Shown here: positions 49,798 through 59,909 of the stretch, piece after piece
Numbering within the stretch: the first letter of the stretch is position 1
Layout of the letters: every line of letters begins with the position of its first letter
DNA from: Diplocloster agilis
Lineage (GTDB): Bacteria; Bacillota; Clostridia; Lachnospirales; Lachnospiraceae
Assembly: GCF_019042275.1 (NCBI RefSeq)
Contig: NZ_JAHQCW010000002.1
Span: 1 to 64,000, forward strand
Reading direction: 5' to 3'
DNA: 64,000 nucleotides
The notes under the pieces: generated by a model
Told to the model about the DNA's origin: nothing
Seen by the model: the letters and a program-made list of their open reading frames with translations, nothing else
Databases searched by the model: none
Translations under genes and position numbers: made by a program

Positions 49798-51013
49798 GTT
49801 AATTATTACAAAAATGCTGCTGCGGGAAAAACCGCGCATTATCACCGCATTATACGAAAATGGTACTTTGATGGAATTAACGTGTGAAGAGGAAACGGCA
49901 GGGCAGTTACTGGGTAATATCTATATCGGGCGTGTCAGGAATATCGTTGACAACATCCAGGCCGCCTTTGTGGAAATTAGCAATCAGGTCATCTGTTATC
50001 TGGCGTTTCAGGACCTGAAAAATCCGATCTTTACTTCCGCGAAAACCGGGAACACGTTAAAGGTTGGCGATGAGCTGCTGGTTCAGGTCAGCAAGGAAGC
50101 CGTGAAAACAAAGGCCCCTGTGGTTACCACCAACCTGAACTTTACCGGAAAATACGCGGTATTAACCACGGGCAGCCAGCGCATCGGTGTATCCGCCAAG
50201 ATCCCGGAAGACAGAAAATCGGAATTAAAAGCGCTGGTCCAACCTTTTGCCGACGGAGACTACGGCTTTGTGGTACGGACCAATGCCAAAGCCGCCTCCG
50301 AAGAAGAACTGCTCCAGGAGATCCGTCAGCTTATCCTGCAATACCAGGAACTTTGTAAAATCGCGGCCCACCGTCCGTGTTTTTCCCTGCTTCACAAGGC
50401 ATTGGAAGGGCATATGACTCATTTAAGAGATACGTATATGGATTCTCTGGATGAGATCCTGACCGATGATCCCCGGTTATATGAAGAAATGCTGTCATAC
50501 CTGTCGTGTAAACAGCCGGAAGATCAGAAAAAGCTGAAGCTATACCGCGATCCCTTCCCCTTAATAAAGCTATACAATCTGGAAGCCGCTCTGCAGGAGG
50601 CGTTAAGAGAGCGGGTATGGTTAAAGTCCGGCGCTTACCTGGTGATTCAGCAGACGGAAGCGCTGGTCGTTATTGATGTAAACACCGGTAAATTTTCAGG
50701 CCACAAGCAGATGCAGGACACATTTTTTAAGATCAATCTGGAGGCCGCAAAAGAAATTGCCCGGCAAATAAGGCTGCGCAATCTGTCCGGCATCATCATC
50801 GTAGATTTTATCGATATGGAGCGGAGGGAAGACCGCCAGATGCTGATGGACGCTTTTGAGCATTCCCTGAAGCAGGACCCTGTGAAAACCTCGCTGGTAG
50901 GGATCAGCAAACTGAATCTGGTGGAATTAACCAGGAAAAAGATCCGTAAGCCGCTGCATGAGCAACTGACGCAGGCCTGTCCGGTCTGCCATGGGAGCGG
51001 GTATCTCTATTAA
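49778..51013 (+). CDS. rng: Ribonuclease G/E family protein
   Basis: 411 residues. S1-like RNA-binding part near GNIYIGRVRNIVDNIQAAFVEI, central RNase H-like and catalytic region with VVIDVNTGKFSG (metal-binding Asp) and IIIVDFIDMERRED, and the zinc-link CPVCHGSGYLY at the very end. It lacks the long E. coli-type degradosome tail. Family members cut single-stranded AU-rich RNA and mature 16S rRNA ends. It starts with GTG 49778 inside the DUF2344 gene; no strong ribosome site is visible, so coupling to the upstream gene is likely. Confidence 0.9.
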   Translation: MKTLENKLIITKMLLREKPRIITALYENGTLMELTCEEETAGQLLGNIYIGRVRNIVDNIQAAFVEISNQVICYLAFQDLKNPIFTSAKTGNTLKVGDELLVQVSKEAVKTKAPVVTTNLNFTGKYAVLTTGSQRIGVSAKIPEDRKSELKALVQPFADGDYGFVVRTNAKAASEEELLQEIRQLILQYQELCKIAAHRPCFSLLHKALEGHMTHLRDTYMDSLDEILTDDPRLYEEMLSYLSCKQPEDQKKLKLYRDPFPLIKLYNLEAALQEALRERVWLKSGAYLVIQQTEALVVIDVNTGKFSGHKQMQDTFFKINLEAAKEIARQIRLRNLSGIIIVDFIDMERREDRQMLMDAFEHSLKQDPVKTSLVGISKLNLVELTRKKIRKPLHEQLTQACPVCHGSGYLY

Positions 51014-51071
51014 TACTGATTTCTATTAATAGCGCTTCTATATAATAGTGATCTTTATTATATGGTTTTGA

Positions 51072-51100
51072 TTGCCGTTACCGCCGGACGATGGTAAGAT
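51072..51100 (+). promoter_or_regulatory. Promoter of the lysR gene
   Basis: TTGCCG (51072-51077), 17-bp spacer, TAAGAT (51095-51100). Confidence 0.5.
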
Positions 51101-51187
51101 AGAGATAGGTATAGCCTGTGGCTATGGCTGATTGTGAAGTGCTTAGGATTGTAAACGGGCGGGTTATAGGAATATGGGGTGAAAGAG

Positions 51188-52165
51188 ATGCGGATCGAGC
51201 AGTTGCGTTATATTCTAACGGTGTACGAGGAAAAATCCATTTCCAGGGCGGCTAAGAAATTATTTATGTCGCAGCCTTCTCTTAGCAACGCGATATCCAG
51301 TCTGGAGAAGGAATTGGGCGCTTCTTTGTTTGAACGCGGCAGGGATGGTGTGACGGCCACGGAATTCGGAATGCAGATCATCCAGAAAGCCCGGAAGGTG
51401 CTGGGGGAAGTGGATGATATTATGGCGATCTCTTATAATGAGGTGGCGAATCAGGTGGCTACCCTGCAGGTGCTGTGCGTCCCTTTGTTCTGTAACTGGC
51501 TGATTATCGAGACCATGTTCGAGATGAAGAAACGTTTCCCGAAAATAGATCTGGTAGTGGTGGAGCAAAAGAACATCGACATGATCAACGGTCTGGCGGA
51601 TACGTCCGCTTTTGTCGGGATTCTGGGGATCGGCGCAAAGTACAGGGAAACGTACGAGCAGCATATGAAAGATGCGGATCTTCATTTTAGCCCCTTATTT
51701 GCCAACGGCATCTGCGCTTTTGTCAATAAGAATCACGCGCTGGCGGACAAAGAATATATCACGTTGAAGGATCTGGAGAAGGAGACGATCATAACCTATG
51801 ACGATTTCCGTTACAATACGGTCCTGAACGGAAATTCCTTTGCCAACATCAGTCATCCGGACGGCAGCCAGTCCATATACCTGTTGAATGACAGTGAAAA
51901 TATCAAGAACCTGGTGGCCAGCAACCACGGGATCGCGGTTCTGCCCAATTCCTTTGCCATCAATAATGTTTTTGTCCAGATGGGCCTTGTAAAGGTACGT
52001 CAAATCGCCGATCTGAACGAGTCCCTCATCGTCGGTGTAATCAGCAGAAAGGGCAGGGAATATTCCATACCGGAATGCGGTTTTCTCGACTGCATGAAAA
52101 AAATCGCCAGGAAGTACAAACATACCAATCTATATCAATTTGTGCCTGTGCCGGAAGCCAGATAG
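51188..52165 (+). CDS. LysR family transcriptional regulator
   Basis: 325 residues. N-terminal winged HTH (MRIEQLRYILTVYEEKSISRAAKKLFMSQPSLSNAISSLEKELGASLFERGRDGV), then a type 2 periplasmic-binding-like effector domain from about residue 90. It lies directly upstream of, and on the same strand as, an acyl-CoA dehydrogenase and enoyl-CoA hydratase pair and probably controls them in response to a CoA ester or acid. ATG 51188 is preferred to GTG 51179 by position relative to the purine-rich site. Confidence 0.88.
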   Translation: MRIEQLRYILTVYEEKSISRAAKKLFMSQPSLSNAISSLEKELGASLFERGRDGVTATEFGMQIIQKARKVLGEVDDIMAISYNEVANQVATLQVLCVPLFCNWLIIETMFEMKKRFPKIDLVVVEQKNIDMINGLADTSAFVGILGIGAKYRETYEQHMKDADLHFSPLFANGICAFVNKNHALADKEYITLKDLEKETIITYDDFRYNTVLNGNSFANISHPDGSQSIYLLNDSENIKNLVASNHGIAVLPNSFAINNVFVQMGLVKVRQIADLNESLIVGVISRKGREYSIPECGFLDCMKKIARKYKHTNLYQFVPVPEAR

Positions 52166-52312
52166 GGTATATCTTTCGCCTATGGCACATACAAGTTTCG
52201 AGTATTATACACCTTCTTCTTTTCGCTATATAATTGTTTTGACAGGATTTTCACATATTTCATGTGTAAAACAGGCAAAACGAATAAGCGAAAAGAAGGA
52301 GGTTTTTATGTT

Positions 52313-53428
52313 ATGGGGCGTGTATTAACAGATGAACAGCAATTAATTATGCAGACCGTGCGCCAGTTTGCGGTGGAAGAGATCCGTCCCCGCGCGATGG
52401 AAGTGGATCTGGCCAATACCTTTCCCTTTGACCTGAACAAGCGCTGCGGTGAGTTAGGTTTTATCGGCGCAGATGTCCCGGAAGAATTCGGGGGAGCGGG
52501 ATTGGACATCAATTCCTCGCTGCTGATTCTGGAGGAAATCTCCAAGGAGTGCCCTGCCTTAGGATGCAGTATGATGGTCAGCATGACCCTTCCCCTGTTC
52601 CTTTGCTGCAGCGCAAATCCGGAGCATAAGCAATATATCAAACCATTAATCAGCGGAGAAAAAGTAGGGGCCATCGCCCAGACCGATCCGGCCGGTGTGC
52701 TGAATATGGCAGAGTGGCCTATTTTAGCGGTCCGGGAAGGCGACGAGTTCGTTCTGAACGGAACCAAATTATTCGTAACGAATTCCCACGCGGCGGATTA
52801 CTATATGGTATCCGGCCTGTGTGAAGGAAAGCCCTGCGACTTTTTTGTAAAGAAAGATTCCCCCGGCTTTGGCAGCGGACATATTGAGCGCAAAATGGGG
52901 ATGAACGGAGCCAGCAACGGAACGATCACTTTACATAATGTACGCATCCCCGTGTCCGACCAGCTGATCGTTTCCAGTTATCTGCCGAACTTAGCCGCCG
53001 GTTATCTGCATATGTCGGCCGTAGCCCTTGGAACGATGGAAGGCGCGTATGAAAAAACCCGGGAATATCTGAATGTCCGTACCAACAAGATGCGGCCGAT
53101 CATCGAGATGCAGGTGGCCGCTCATAAGCTGGCCAGAATCAAGACCAAGATCGAAGTATGCCGTTCCTTCATCAATGACGTTTCCACCCTGATCGAGGCA
53201 AACCGACCGGACAATACGCTGATCCGCATGGTAAAGGCCTTTGTAACGGAAACCGCAGTGGACTGTACCAGAGAATGCGTCCAGCTGTACGGCGGCCTCG
53301 GCTACTGTGAAGACACCGGCATCGCCCACTATATGAGAGACGCCATGGGCACTACCGTCGGTGATCTGACCTCCGATATTCAATACGATCTGATCGCCAA
53401 AAAGCTGGCGAAACAGGATAAAAGATAG
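52313..53428 (+). CDS. Acyl-CoA dehydrogenase family protein with Asp at the catalytic Glu position
   Basis: 371 residues. Standard three-domain flavoenzyme: helical N-terminus (LTDEQQLIMQTVRQFAVEEI), FAD-binding middle (AIAQTDPAG, LFVTNSHAADYYMVSG), helical C-terminus (QLYGGLGYCEDTGIAHYMRDA). Where typical members have the catalytic Glu of YEGT, this reads GDLT, so Asp replaces Glu. Asp there is known in dehydrogenases of alicyclic CoA esters; alternatively it is a reductase-like variant. AAGGAGG precedes ATG 52313. It is paired with an enoyl-CoA hydratase 20 bp downstream. Confidence 0.88.
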   Translation: MGRVLTDEQQLIMQTVRQFAVEEIRPRAMEVDLANTFPFDLNKRCGELGFIGADVPEEFGGAGLDINSSLLILEEISKECPALGCSMMVSMTLPLFLCCSANPEHKQYIKPLISGEKVGAIAQTDPAGVLNMAEWPILAVREGDEFVLNGTKLFVTNSHAADYYMVSGLCEGKPCDFFVKKDSPGFGSGHIERKMGMNGASNGTITLHNVRIPVSDQLIVSSYLPNLAAGYLHMSAVALGTMEGAYEKTREYLNVRTNKMRPIIEMQVAAHKLARIKTKIEVCRSFINDVSTLIEANRPDNTLIRMVKAFVTETAVDCTRECVQLYGGLGYCEDTGIAHYMRDAMGTTVGDLTSDIQYDLIAKKLAKQDKR

Positions 53429-53448
53429 TAGAAAGGGGTTATAAAAGA

Positions 53449-54216
53449 ATGTCATACGAAACATTAATCTATGAGAAACAGGATAAGATCGCAGTCATCA
53501 CTTTAAACCGCCCGGAATGTCTGAATGCATTTAACAATATATCCTTCCAGGAAATCAAGGCTGCCGTCATCGAGGCCGGAGAGGACCCCTCCATCCGTGT
53601 AATCGTTCTCAAAGGAAGCGAGCGGGCATTTTCGGCCGGTGACGATATCAAATACATGACCAGCGGCGCGGTCACCGACGGGGACGTCTGGACCGCGCTG
53701 ATGCAGGAATGTGTCGGAGAGATCTCCCGGTGCAAAAAACCGGTCATCGCCGCGGTTTCCGGAGTAGCCATGGGGGGAGGCTTTGAACTGGCCCTCATGT
53801 GCGACATGATCTATGTGGCAGAGGGCACAAAGCTTGCGCTCCCCGAGATCAAGATCGGAGCGATTCCCATCTGCGGCGGGATCTCCAAAGTAGCCAAGTG
53901 CGCCGGTGCCAAATGGGCCAAATATCTGGCCATGACCGGCGATCCCATCACACCGGAGCTAGCCTTCCAGCTGGGGCTGATCCAGAAAGTAGTACCCGCA
54001 GACAAACTTCTGGAAGAAATCCTGATACTGGCCGGAAAGCTGGCCATGATGCCGGTGGAAATGCTGGCCGTTGTAAAGAGAGTGGCCGACATCTCGGAGG
54101 ACATGACCAACGAAAGAGGCCTGATCGCCGAGCGAGACTACATGAACTACATCTCAAAGATCGGAGTCGGAGCCGAGGCGGCCAAAGCCTGGATGGCTGC
54201 AAAGAGCAAAAAATAA
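53449..54216 (+). CDS. Enoyl-CoA hydratase/isomerase family protein
   Basis: 255 residues of the crotonase fold. Oxyanion-hole regions are AFSAGDDIKYM and AAVSGVAMGGGFELALMCDM. Both hydratase Glu residues are kept (GGGFELA and LPEIKIG), so hydration of an enoyl-CoA is feasible. It follows the acyl-CoA dehydrogenase by 20 bp behind GAAAGGGG. Together they could dehydrogenate and hydrate one CoA ester, but no thiolase or CoA transferase is nearby. Substrate unknown. Confidence 0.9.
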   Translation: MSYETLIYEKQDKIAVITLNRPECLNAFNNISFQEIKAAVIEAGEDPSIRVIVLKGSERAFSAGDDIKYMTSGAVTDGDVWTALMQECVGEISRCKKPVIAAVSGVAMGGGFELALMCDMIYVAEGTKLALPEIKIGAIPICGGISKVAKCAGAKWAKYLAMTGDPITPELAFQLGLIQKVVPADKLLEEILILAGKLAMMPVEMLAVVKRVADISEDMTNERGLIAERDYMNYISKIGVGAEAAKAWMAAKSKK

Positions 54217-54227
54217 ACGACAGAGAT

Positions 54228-54292
54228 AAAAAGGCCGGTTGGTAACCGAATGTCATTTAGATCATGATATTGGATTACCAACCGGCCTTTTT
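54228..54292 (+). terminator. Strong terminator
   Basis: A perfect 18-bp stem (AAAAAGGCCGGTTGGTAA and its complement) ending in T residues. Confidence 0.9.
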
Positions 54293-54403
54293 CCGTATAA
54301 CCGTTGTCATTTCAAATAGTTCATGGTAAAATAAAAGCCTATGGAACGCAGGCAGGTGCTTTTTGCGTTAGCACCCGAAAAAGCGGAAAAGCGGGAAAAC
54401 ACC

Positions 54404-54432
54404 TTGACAGTGATACCAAATCATGGTAGACT
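54404..54432 (+). promoter_or_regulatory. rplU operon promoter
   Basis: TTGACA (54404-54409), 17-bp spacer, TAGACT (54427-54432). Confidence 0.7.
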
Positions 54433-54438
54433 ATACCA

Positions 54439-54525
54439 GTGTGCCGCGCAACGAGGTTATAAGTGATGGTATTTTTTAAATAAAATCTCATCCACCACAG
54501 TTGGCGAGTAATGGATATAGGAGGT
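54439..54525 (+). promoter_or_regulatory. L21 leader candidate
   Basis: The untranslated stretch between the promoter and rplU contains GTGCCGCGCAACGAGG and CCACCACAGTTGGCG, and its position matches the Firmicute L21 leader, at which ribosomal protein L21 is thought to repress its own operon. The assignment is by position and partial resemblance; no fold was computed. Confidence 0.5.
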
Positions 54526-54531
54526 GCCAAT

Positions 54532-54840
54532 ATGTACGCGATTATTGCAACAGGCGGTAAACAGTACAAAGTAGCAGAAGGCGATGTTATCCGTGTAGAA
54601 AAACTCGGTGTTGAAGCTGGTTCTACTTATACGTTTGACCAGGTTCTCGCAGTCAGCAATGACGGTTTGAAGGTCGGAAATCCCACTGTAGACGGTGCAA
54701 CTGTAAATGCTACCGTTGTAGGCGATGGCAAAGCAAAAAAAGTTATCGTTTACAAGTACAAGAGAAAATCCGGTTATCATAAGAAAAACGGTCACAGACA
54801 GCAGTATACCGAGCTTAAGATCGATAAGATCAATGCTTAA
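54532..54840 (+). CDS. rplU: 50S ribosomal protein L21
   Basis: 102 residues: [25 protein letters not shown] at the N-terminus and [24 protein letters not shown] at the C-terminus, both L21 signatures. It binds 23S rRNA domain VI with L20. AGGAGG before ATG 54532 sets the start; an earlier in-frame ATG at 54511 is within the leader. First gene of the conserved rplU-prp-rpmA unit. Confidence 0.98.
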   Translation: MYAIIATGGKQYKVAEGDVIRVEKLGVEAGSTYTFDQVLAVSNDGLKVGNPTVDGATVNATVVGDGKAKKVIVYKYKRKSGYHKKNGHRQQYTELKIDKINA

Positions 54841-54842
54841 TC

Positions 54843-55175
54843 ATGATTCGAATAACGATTTATAAAGACAAAAATAAGGATTATGTTGGTCTGAAAGCGC
54901 TGGGACATGCCGGTGCGGCCCGTTACGGAAGTGATGTGGTCTGTGCTGCGGTATCCGTGCTGATAACGAATACATTCAATGCGATTGAATCTTTGACAGA
55001 AGAGACATTGAAATGTAAAACCGATGAATCCAGAGGTTTGATGGCCGTAAAATTCAATAAGACGCCGGGCAGTCAGGCAGCTCTGCTGATGGATGCTCTG
55101 GTATTGGGTTTGAAAGCGGTTGAGGCTCAACATTATAACCGAGGTTATATCCGATTGAATTTCAAGGAGGTGTAA
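54843..55175 (+). CDS. prp: Ribosomal-processing cysteine protease Prp
   Basis: 110 residues. The catalytic His lies in [13 protein letters not shown] (about residue 22) and the Cys in [10 protein letters not shown] (about 34). Prp cuts the N-terminal extension from pre-L27 in Firmicutes, an essential step in ribosome assembly. It starts two bases after the rplU stop and ends five bases before rpmA, whose product carries the matching cleavage motif. Confidence 0.95.
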   Translation: MIRITIYKDKNKDYVGLKALGHAGAARYGSDVVCAAVSVLITNTFNAIESLTEETLKCKTDESRGLMAVKFNKTPGSQAALLMDALVLGLKAVEAQHYNRGYIRLNFKEV

Positions 55176-55179
55176 TACC

Positions 55180-55464
55180 ATGATTCAGATGAACCTTCAA
55201 TTCTTTGCTCATAAAAAAGGGGTAGGTTCCACAAAGAACGGCCGTGATTCCGAGTCCAAGAGACTTGGCGCCAAAAGAGCCGACGGACAGTTTGTAAAAG
55301 CCGGAAACATTCTTTACAGACAGCGTGGAACAAAGATTCACCCTGGTGTAAACGTTGGACGTGGAGGCGACGATACCTTGTTTGCAACATCAGACGGTAT
55401 CGTTCGATTTGAAAGAAAAGGAAGAGACAAGAAACAAGTTTCTGTCGTTCCGGTATCTAAATAA
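55180..55464 (+). CDS. rpmA: 50S ribosomal protein L27 (Prp-processed precursor)
   Basis: 94 residues. The N-terminus [18 protein letters not shown] contains the Prp site: cleavage after NLQFFA exposes the mature end that reaches the peptidyl-transferase centre. The rest ([36 protein letters not shown]) is standard L27. AAGGAGG lies within the end of prp. A terminator follows closely. Confidence 0.98.
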   Translation: MIQMNLQFFAHKKGVGSTKNGRDSESKRLGAKRADGQFVKAGNILYRQRGTKIHPGVNVGRGGDDTLFATSDGIVRFERKGRDKKQVSVVPVSK

Positions 55465-55472
55465 TTGACCAT

Positions 55473-55506
55473 AAGACCTCAAATCAGCGATTTGAGGTCT
55501 TTTTTC
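55473..55506 (+). terminator. Terminator
   Basis: AAGACCTCAAATC-AGC-GATTTGAGGTCTT plus T-run after rpmA. Confidence 0.9.
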
Positions 55507-55614
55507 TTATTCCATAGGATACGGTTTCGCTTGAGAAACTTTAGTTGAAATTTAAATCAAAAAATGCCAAAATATAAAAATAGGGTATAATAAACAATAT
55601 CAGAAACGAGGTGA

Positions 55615-56916
<1,302 letters not shown>

Positions 56917-56925
56917 GAGGAACTT

Positions 56926-57216
56926 ATGACCAGCAAACAAAGAGCATATCTTATGAGCCTGGCTCAGAAAATAGATCCGGTCTTTCAGGTCGGTAAAAAC
57001 AGTCTGACGCCGGAAAGCACAAAAGCGATTCAGGAAGCCCTGGATGCCCGGGAACTGATTAAGATCAGCGTACTGAAGAACTGTTTCGACGACCCAAGAG
57101 AACTGGCTGCCATGATAGCGGAGCGTACCCGTTCCCAGGTAGTACAGGTGATCGGGAAAAAGATCGTGTTATATAAAGAGGGAAAAGACGAAAAGAAAAA
57201 AATCGCGCTGCCCTGA
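56926..57216 (+). CDS. yhbY: YhbY family RNA-binding protein (CRM domain)
   Basis: 96 residues, a single CRM domain: TSKQRAYLMSLAQKIDPVFQVGKNSLTPESTKAIQEALDARELIKISVL, with the GxxG-like segment in the QVGKN region. It binds pre-50S particles. GGAGG precedes ATG 56926, nine bases after obg. It sits in the conserved obg-yhbY-nadD-yqeK-rsfS order. Confidence 0.95.
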   Translation: MTSKQRAYLMSLAQKIDPVFQVGKNSLTPESTKAIQEALDARELIKISVLKNCFDDPRELAAMIAERTRSQVVQVIGKKIVLYKEGKDEKKKIALP

Positions 57217-57270
57217 CTGCCGATCGCAACCCATGTGCACGAAGCATTCATGCAAGAGGATTAGACAGTT

Positions 57271-57903
57271 ATGATATTAGGACAAACTCCACATAAAAAG
57301 ATAGGTATTATGGGCGGAACCTTTGATCCGATCCATATTGGTCACTTAATTATTGCGGAACAGGCTTATGACCAGTATGGGCTGGAAAAAATATTGGTCA
57401 TGCCCAACGGCAACCCGCCTCATAAAAAGGAAACCTTGTATACGCCTATCCGTCATCGGATCCAGATGGTTCAGCTCGCGATCAGCGATAACCGGCATTT
57501 TGAATTATCCCTGACCGAGGCGGAGCGCAACGGATATTCCTATACTTTTGAAACCCTGGAATTTCTGAAGAATATCAATCCCCATGTAGAATATTATTTT
57601 ATTATGGGAGCGGATTCTCTGTTTGATTTTGAGACCTGGCGGGAACCGGCCAGGATCTGTGAAAACTGTACGGTTCTGGCGGCCACCAGATATAATCTGA
57701 AGAATCCGGAGCTTCAAAAGCAGGTGGAATACCTGTCTTCCAAGTTCAAGGGTAATTTCGAACTGCTGAAGACTCCAAATATAGACATTTCGTCCCATAT
57801 GATCCGCCGGATGGTGGAAGAGCACAAAAGTATCCAATACTATGTGCCGCCGGATGTGGAACGGTATATCTATCGGAATCATCTTTATCAAATGGAAAGA
57901 TAG
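57271..57903 (+). CDS. nadD: Nicotinate-nucleotide adenylyltransferase
   Basis: 210 residues. Transfers AMP from ATP to nicotinate mononucleotide to make deamido-NAD. The nucleotidyltransferase motif is GGTFDPIHIGHLI (about residue 14), followed by VMPNGNPPHK and the C-terminal ISSHMIRRMVEE. It lacks a strong AGGAGG; a weak purine stretch precedes ATG 57271. Its stop is close to yqeK, as in many Firmicutes. Confidence 0.96.
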   Translation: MILGQTPHKKIGIMGGTFDPIHIGHLIIAEQAYDQYGLEKILVMPNGNPPHKKETLYTPIRHRIQMVQLAISDNRHFELSLTEAERNGYSYTFETLEFLKNINPHVEYYFIMGADSLFDFETWREPARICENCTVLAATRYNLKNPELQKQVEYLSSKFKGNFELLKTPNIDISSHMIRRMVEEHKSIQYYVPPDVERYIYRNHLYQMER

Positions 57904-57915
57904 CAGGTGTTGCAA

Positions 57916-58569
57916 ATGAAAGACTACGATATCAAAAAATATACAAAACGGCTTCGCAAGGTATTGGACGACGACCGTTTCGAGCACACGTTAGGGGTTT
58001 CCTACACCTGTGCGGCGCTGGCTATGCGTTATGAATATGATATAAAAAAGGCGCAGGTCGCCGGTCTGCTTCACGACTGTGCCAAATGTATTCCGGACGA
58101 GAAGAAGCTTCAGCTTTGCATCAAGCATAACATCCAGATGACCGATGTGGAACGGAAAACGCCTTTTTTGCTCCATGCAAAAGTCGGAGCGTTTCTGGCT
58201 ATGAATCAGTATAAAATCAAGGACAAAGAGATTATCCAGGCCATCATCAACCATACAACCGGGAAGCCCAACATGTCGATGCTGGATAAAATCGTATATA
58301 TCGCCGATTATATCGAACCGCAGCGCTATAAAGCCGCCAACCTTAGCGTGGTGCGTAAAATGGCGTTCGAGGACATTAACCTGGCGTTATTCCAGATATT
58401 AAAGGACACTTTAAAATATCTGACGGAAAGCGGCGGGGATATCGATCCCATGACGCAGAAAGCATATGAATATTACAAGGAGGAATTCGAACATTCCTCG
58501 GACGATGTCATAAATTATATTAAAAAACAGCAGGAAGAAAATGAAATGAACGATTTGCTCCCAAACTAA
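57916..58569 (+). CDS. yqeK: HD domain protein YqeK (probable Ap4A hydrolase)
   Basis: 217 residues. HD-type metal motif: EHTLGVSYTCAALAMRYEYD, GLLHDCAKCIPDEKK (HD) and the conserved IINHTTGKPNMSMLDKIVYIADYIEPQR with His and Asp. YqeK enzymes in Firmicutes split diadenosine tetraphosphate to ADP. The domain ends near residue 190; a charged tail follows. AGGTG before ATG 57916 is a better start than GTG 57907. It is coupled with nadD and rsfS. Confidence 0.92.
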   Translation: MKDYDIKKYTKRLRKVLDDDRFEHTLGVSYTCAALAMRYEYDIKKAQVAGLLHDCAKCIPDEKKLQLCIKHNIQMTDVERKTPFLLHAKVGAFLAMNQYKIKDKEIIQAIINHTTGKPNMSMLDKIVYIADYIEPQRYKAANLSVVRKMAFEDINLALFQILKDTLKYLTESGGDIDPMTQKAYEYYKEEFEHSSDDVINYIKKQQEENEMNDLLPN

Positions 58570-58587
58570 AAGCGAAAGGAGACTAGT

Positions 58588-58956
58588 ATGAGCGAAAAAA
58601 ATATCAGCAGGGAAATGGCACAGCTGGCGTGTGTAGCACTGGAAGAGAAAAAAGCGGAGGATATCCGGATCATCGACATCTCTCAGGTCAGTGTTCTGGC
58701 CGATTACTTTATTATCGCAAACGGAACGAACAGAAATCAGATCCAGGCTCTGGTCGACAATGTAGATAAAGTTCTCCATCAGGCCGGATATGATATGAAG
58801 CACCAGGAGGGATACAATACGGCCAATTGGGTATTGCTGGATTACGGCGATATTATTATTCATATCTTTGATCCCGAAAACCGTCTGTTCTATGATCTGG
58901 AACGGATCTGGCGGGACGGAAGAACGATTGAAGTTACCGATCTGAAAGAAGATTGA
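58588..58956 (+). CDS. rsfS: Ribosome silencing factor RsfS
   Basis: 122 residues: CVALEEKKAEDIRIIDISQVSVLADYFIIANGTNRNQIQALVDNV, then YNTANWVLLDYGDIIIHIFDPENRLFYDLERIW, the complete RsfS signature. It binds L14 and blocks subunit joining when nutrients are low. AAAGGAG precedes ATG 58588. It is last in the obg-rsfS unit, ahead of a terminator. Confidence 0.96.
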   Translation: MSEKNISREMAQLACVALEEKKAEDIRIIDISQVSVLADYFIIANGTNRNQIQALVDNVDKVLHQAGYDMKHQEGYNTANWVLLDYGDIIIHIFDPENRLFYDLERIWRDGRTIEVTDLKED

Positions 58957-58996
58957 GAACAGTCAGAGAGATTTAGCTCGGAAATTATGAGAAAGA

Positions 58997-59037
58997 AAGG
59001 GAGATACACTGTTTGCGTGTTATCTCCCTTGATTTTT
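58997..59037. terminator. Bidirectional terminator
   Basis: AAGGGAGATA-CAC with GTG-TTATCTCCCTT and T-rich flanks, between rsfS (+) and lexA (-). Confidence 0.8.
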
Positions 59038-59043
59038 GATAAT

Positions 59044-59661
59044 TCAGGAGTAAAGCCGGAATACTCCGAATACTTTACCCAAGATTTCAACTTCCGTTAC
59101 AATAATAGGCTCCATAGAATCATTTTCCGGCTGAAGGCGATAGTAGCCGTCTTCTTTATAATAAGTTTTCACCGTGGCGGAATCATCTACCAGAGCTACC
59201 ACGATATCGCCGTTCTCCGCGGTGTGCTGCTTCTGCACCAGCACGCGATCCCCGTTAAAGATCCCCACATTAATCATACTGTCGCCTTTTACATTCAACA
59301 TAAAACTTTCTTCATTCGGCATATATTCGGTGGGAATCGGAAAATAATTTTCAATATTCTCAACTGCCAGAATCGGAGATCCTGCAGCAACCGTACCGAC
59401 CACCGGCACATTCACAACTTCCCGGCGAACCAGATTGAAATTATCATCAATGATTTCGATGGCTCTGGGTTTCGTGGGATCGCGGCGGATATATCCATTT
59501 TTTTCCAATGTCTCCAGATGTGAATGAACGGAAGAAGTGGACTTCAAATGAACCGCCTCGCATATTTCCCGTACAGCAGGCGGATACCCTTTGTTCAAGA
59601 TCTCATTCTTTATGTATTCTAAAATCTCATTCTGCTTTTTCGTGATCTTTCCATATCCCAT
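59044..59661 (-). CDS. lexA: LexA repressor
   Basis: 205 residues. Winged HTH at the N-terminus ([51 protein letters not shown]). Self-cleavage site Ala-Gly in GTVAAGSP (about residue 92), catalytic Ser in KGDSMINVG (about 128) and Lys in ATVKTYY (about 165). It represses SOS genes until RecA filaments trigger cleavage. GGAGGTAAAACG precedes ATG 59661. It is divergent from the yneA-like gene with a shared LexA box. Confidence 0.98.
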   Translation of the reverse strand: MGYGKITKKQNEILEYIKNEILNKGYPPAVREICEAVHLKSTSSVHSHLETLEKNGYIRRDPTKPRAIEIIDDNFNLVRREVVNVPVVGTVAAGSPILAVENIENYFPIPTEYMPNEESFMLNVKGDSMINVGIFNGDRVLVQKQHTAENGDIVVALVDDSATVKTYYKEDGYYRLQPENDSMEPIIVTEVEILGKVFGVFRLYS

Positions 59662-59810
59662 TTCGTTTTACCTCCTGTGTCTCTGCGGATATTCGAACTC
59701 TTATATCGATTATAATAAGAATCAGCCTTATTTTTATTTATCATAACATGATATATTTAAAATAGCAAACAAATTTTCGGAATATCTGTTCGATTTTCTT
59801 TCTCATCCTC

Positions 59811-59839
59811 TTGACAAACAACTGTTCGATTATTATAAT
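59811..59839 (+). promoter_or_regulatory. yneA-like promoter
   Basis: TTGACA (59811-59816), 17-bp spacer, TATAAT (59834-59839), both hexamers perfect. Confidence 0.8.
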
Positions 59840-59849
59840 AGTCATATAA

Positions 59850-59863
59850 AGAACGTGCGTTCG
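59850..59863. promoter_or_regulatory. LexA box of the lexA/yneA region
   Basis: AGAAC-GTGC-GTTCG at the predicted start of the yneA-like transcript. A weaker match GCAAC-ATTT-GTTCG follows at 59863-59876. Confidence 0.8.
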
Positions 59864-59909
59864 CAACATTTGTTCGTATCATACGTTCGGTTTTAAGGGG
59901 GCAGTTGTT

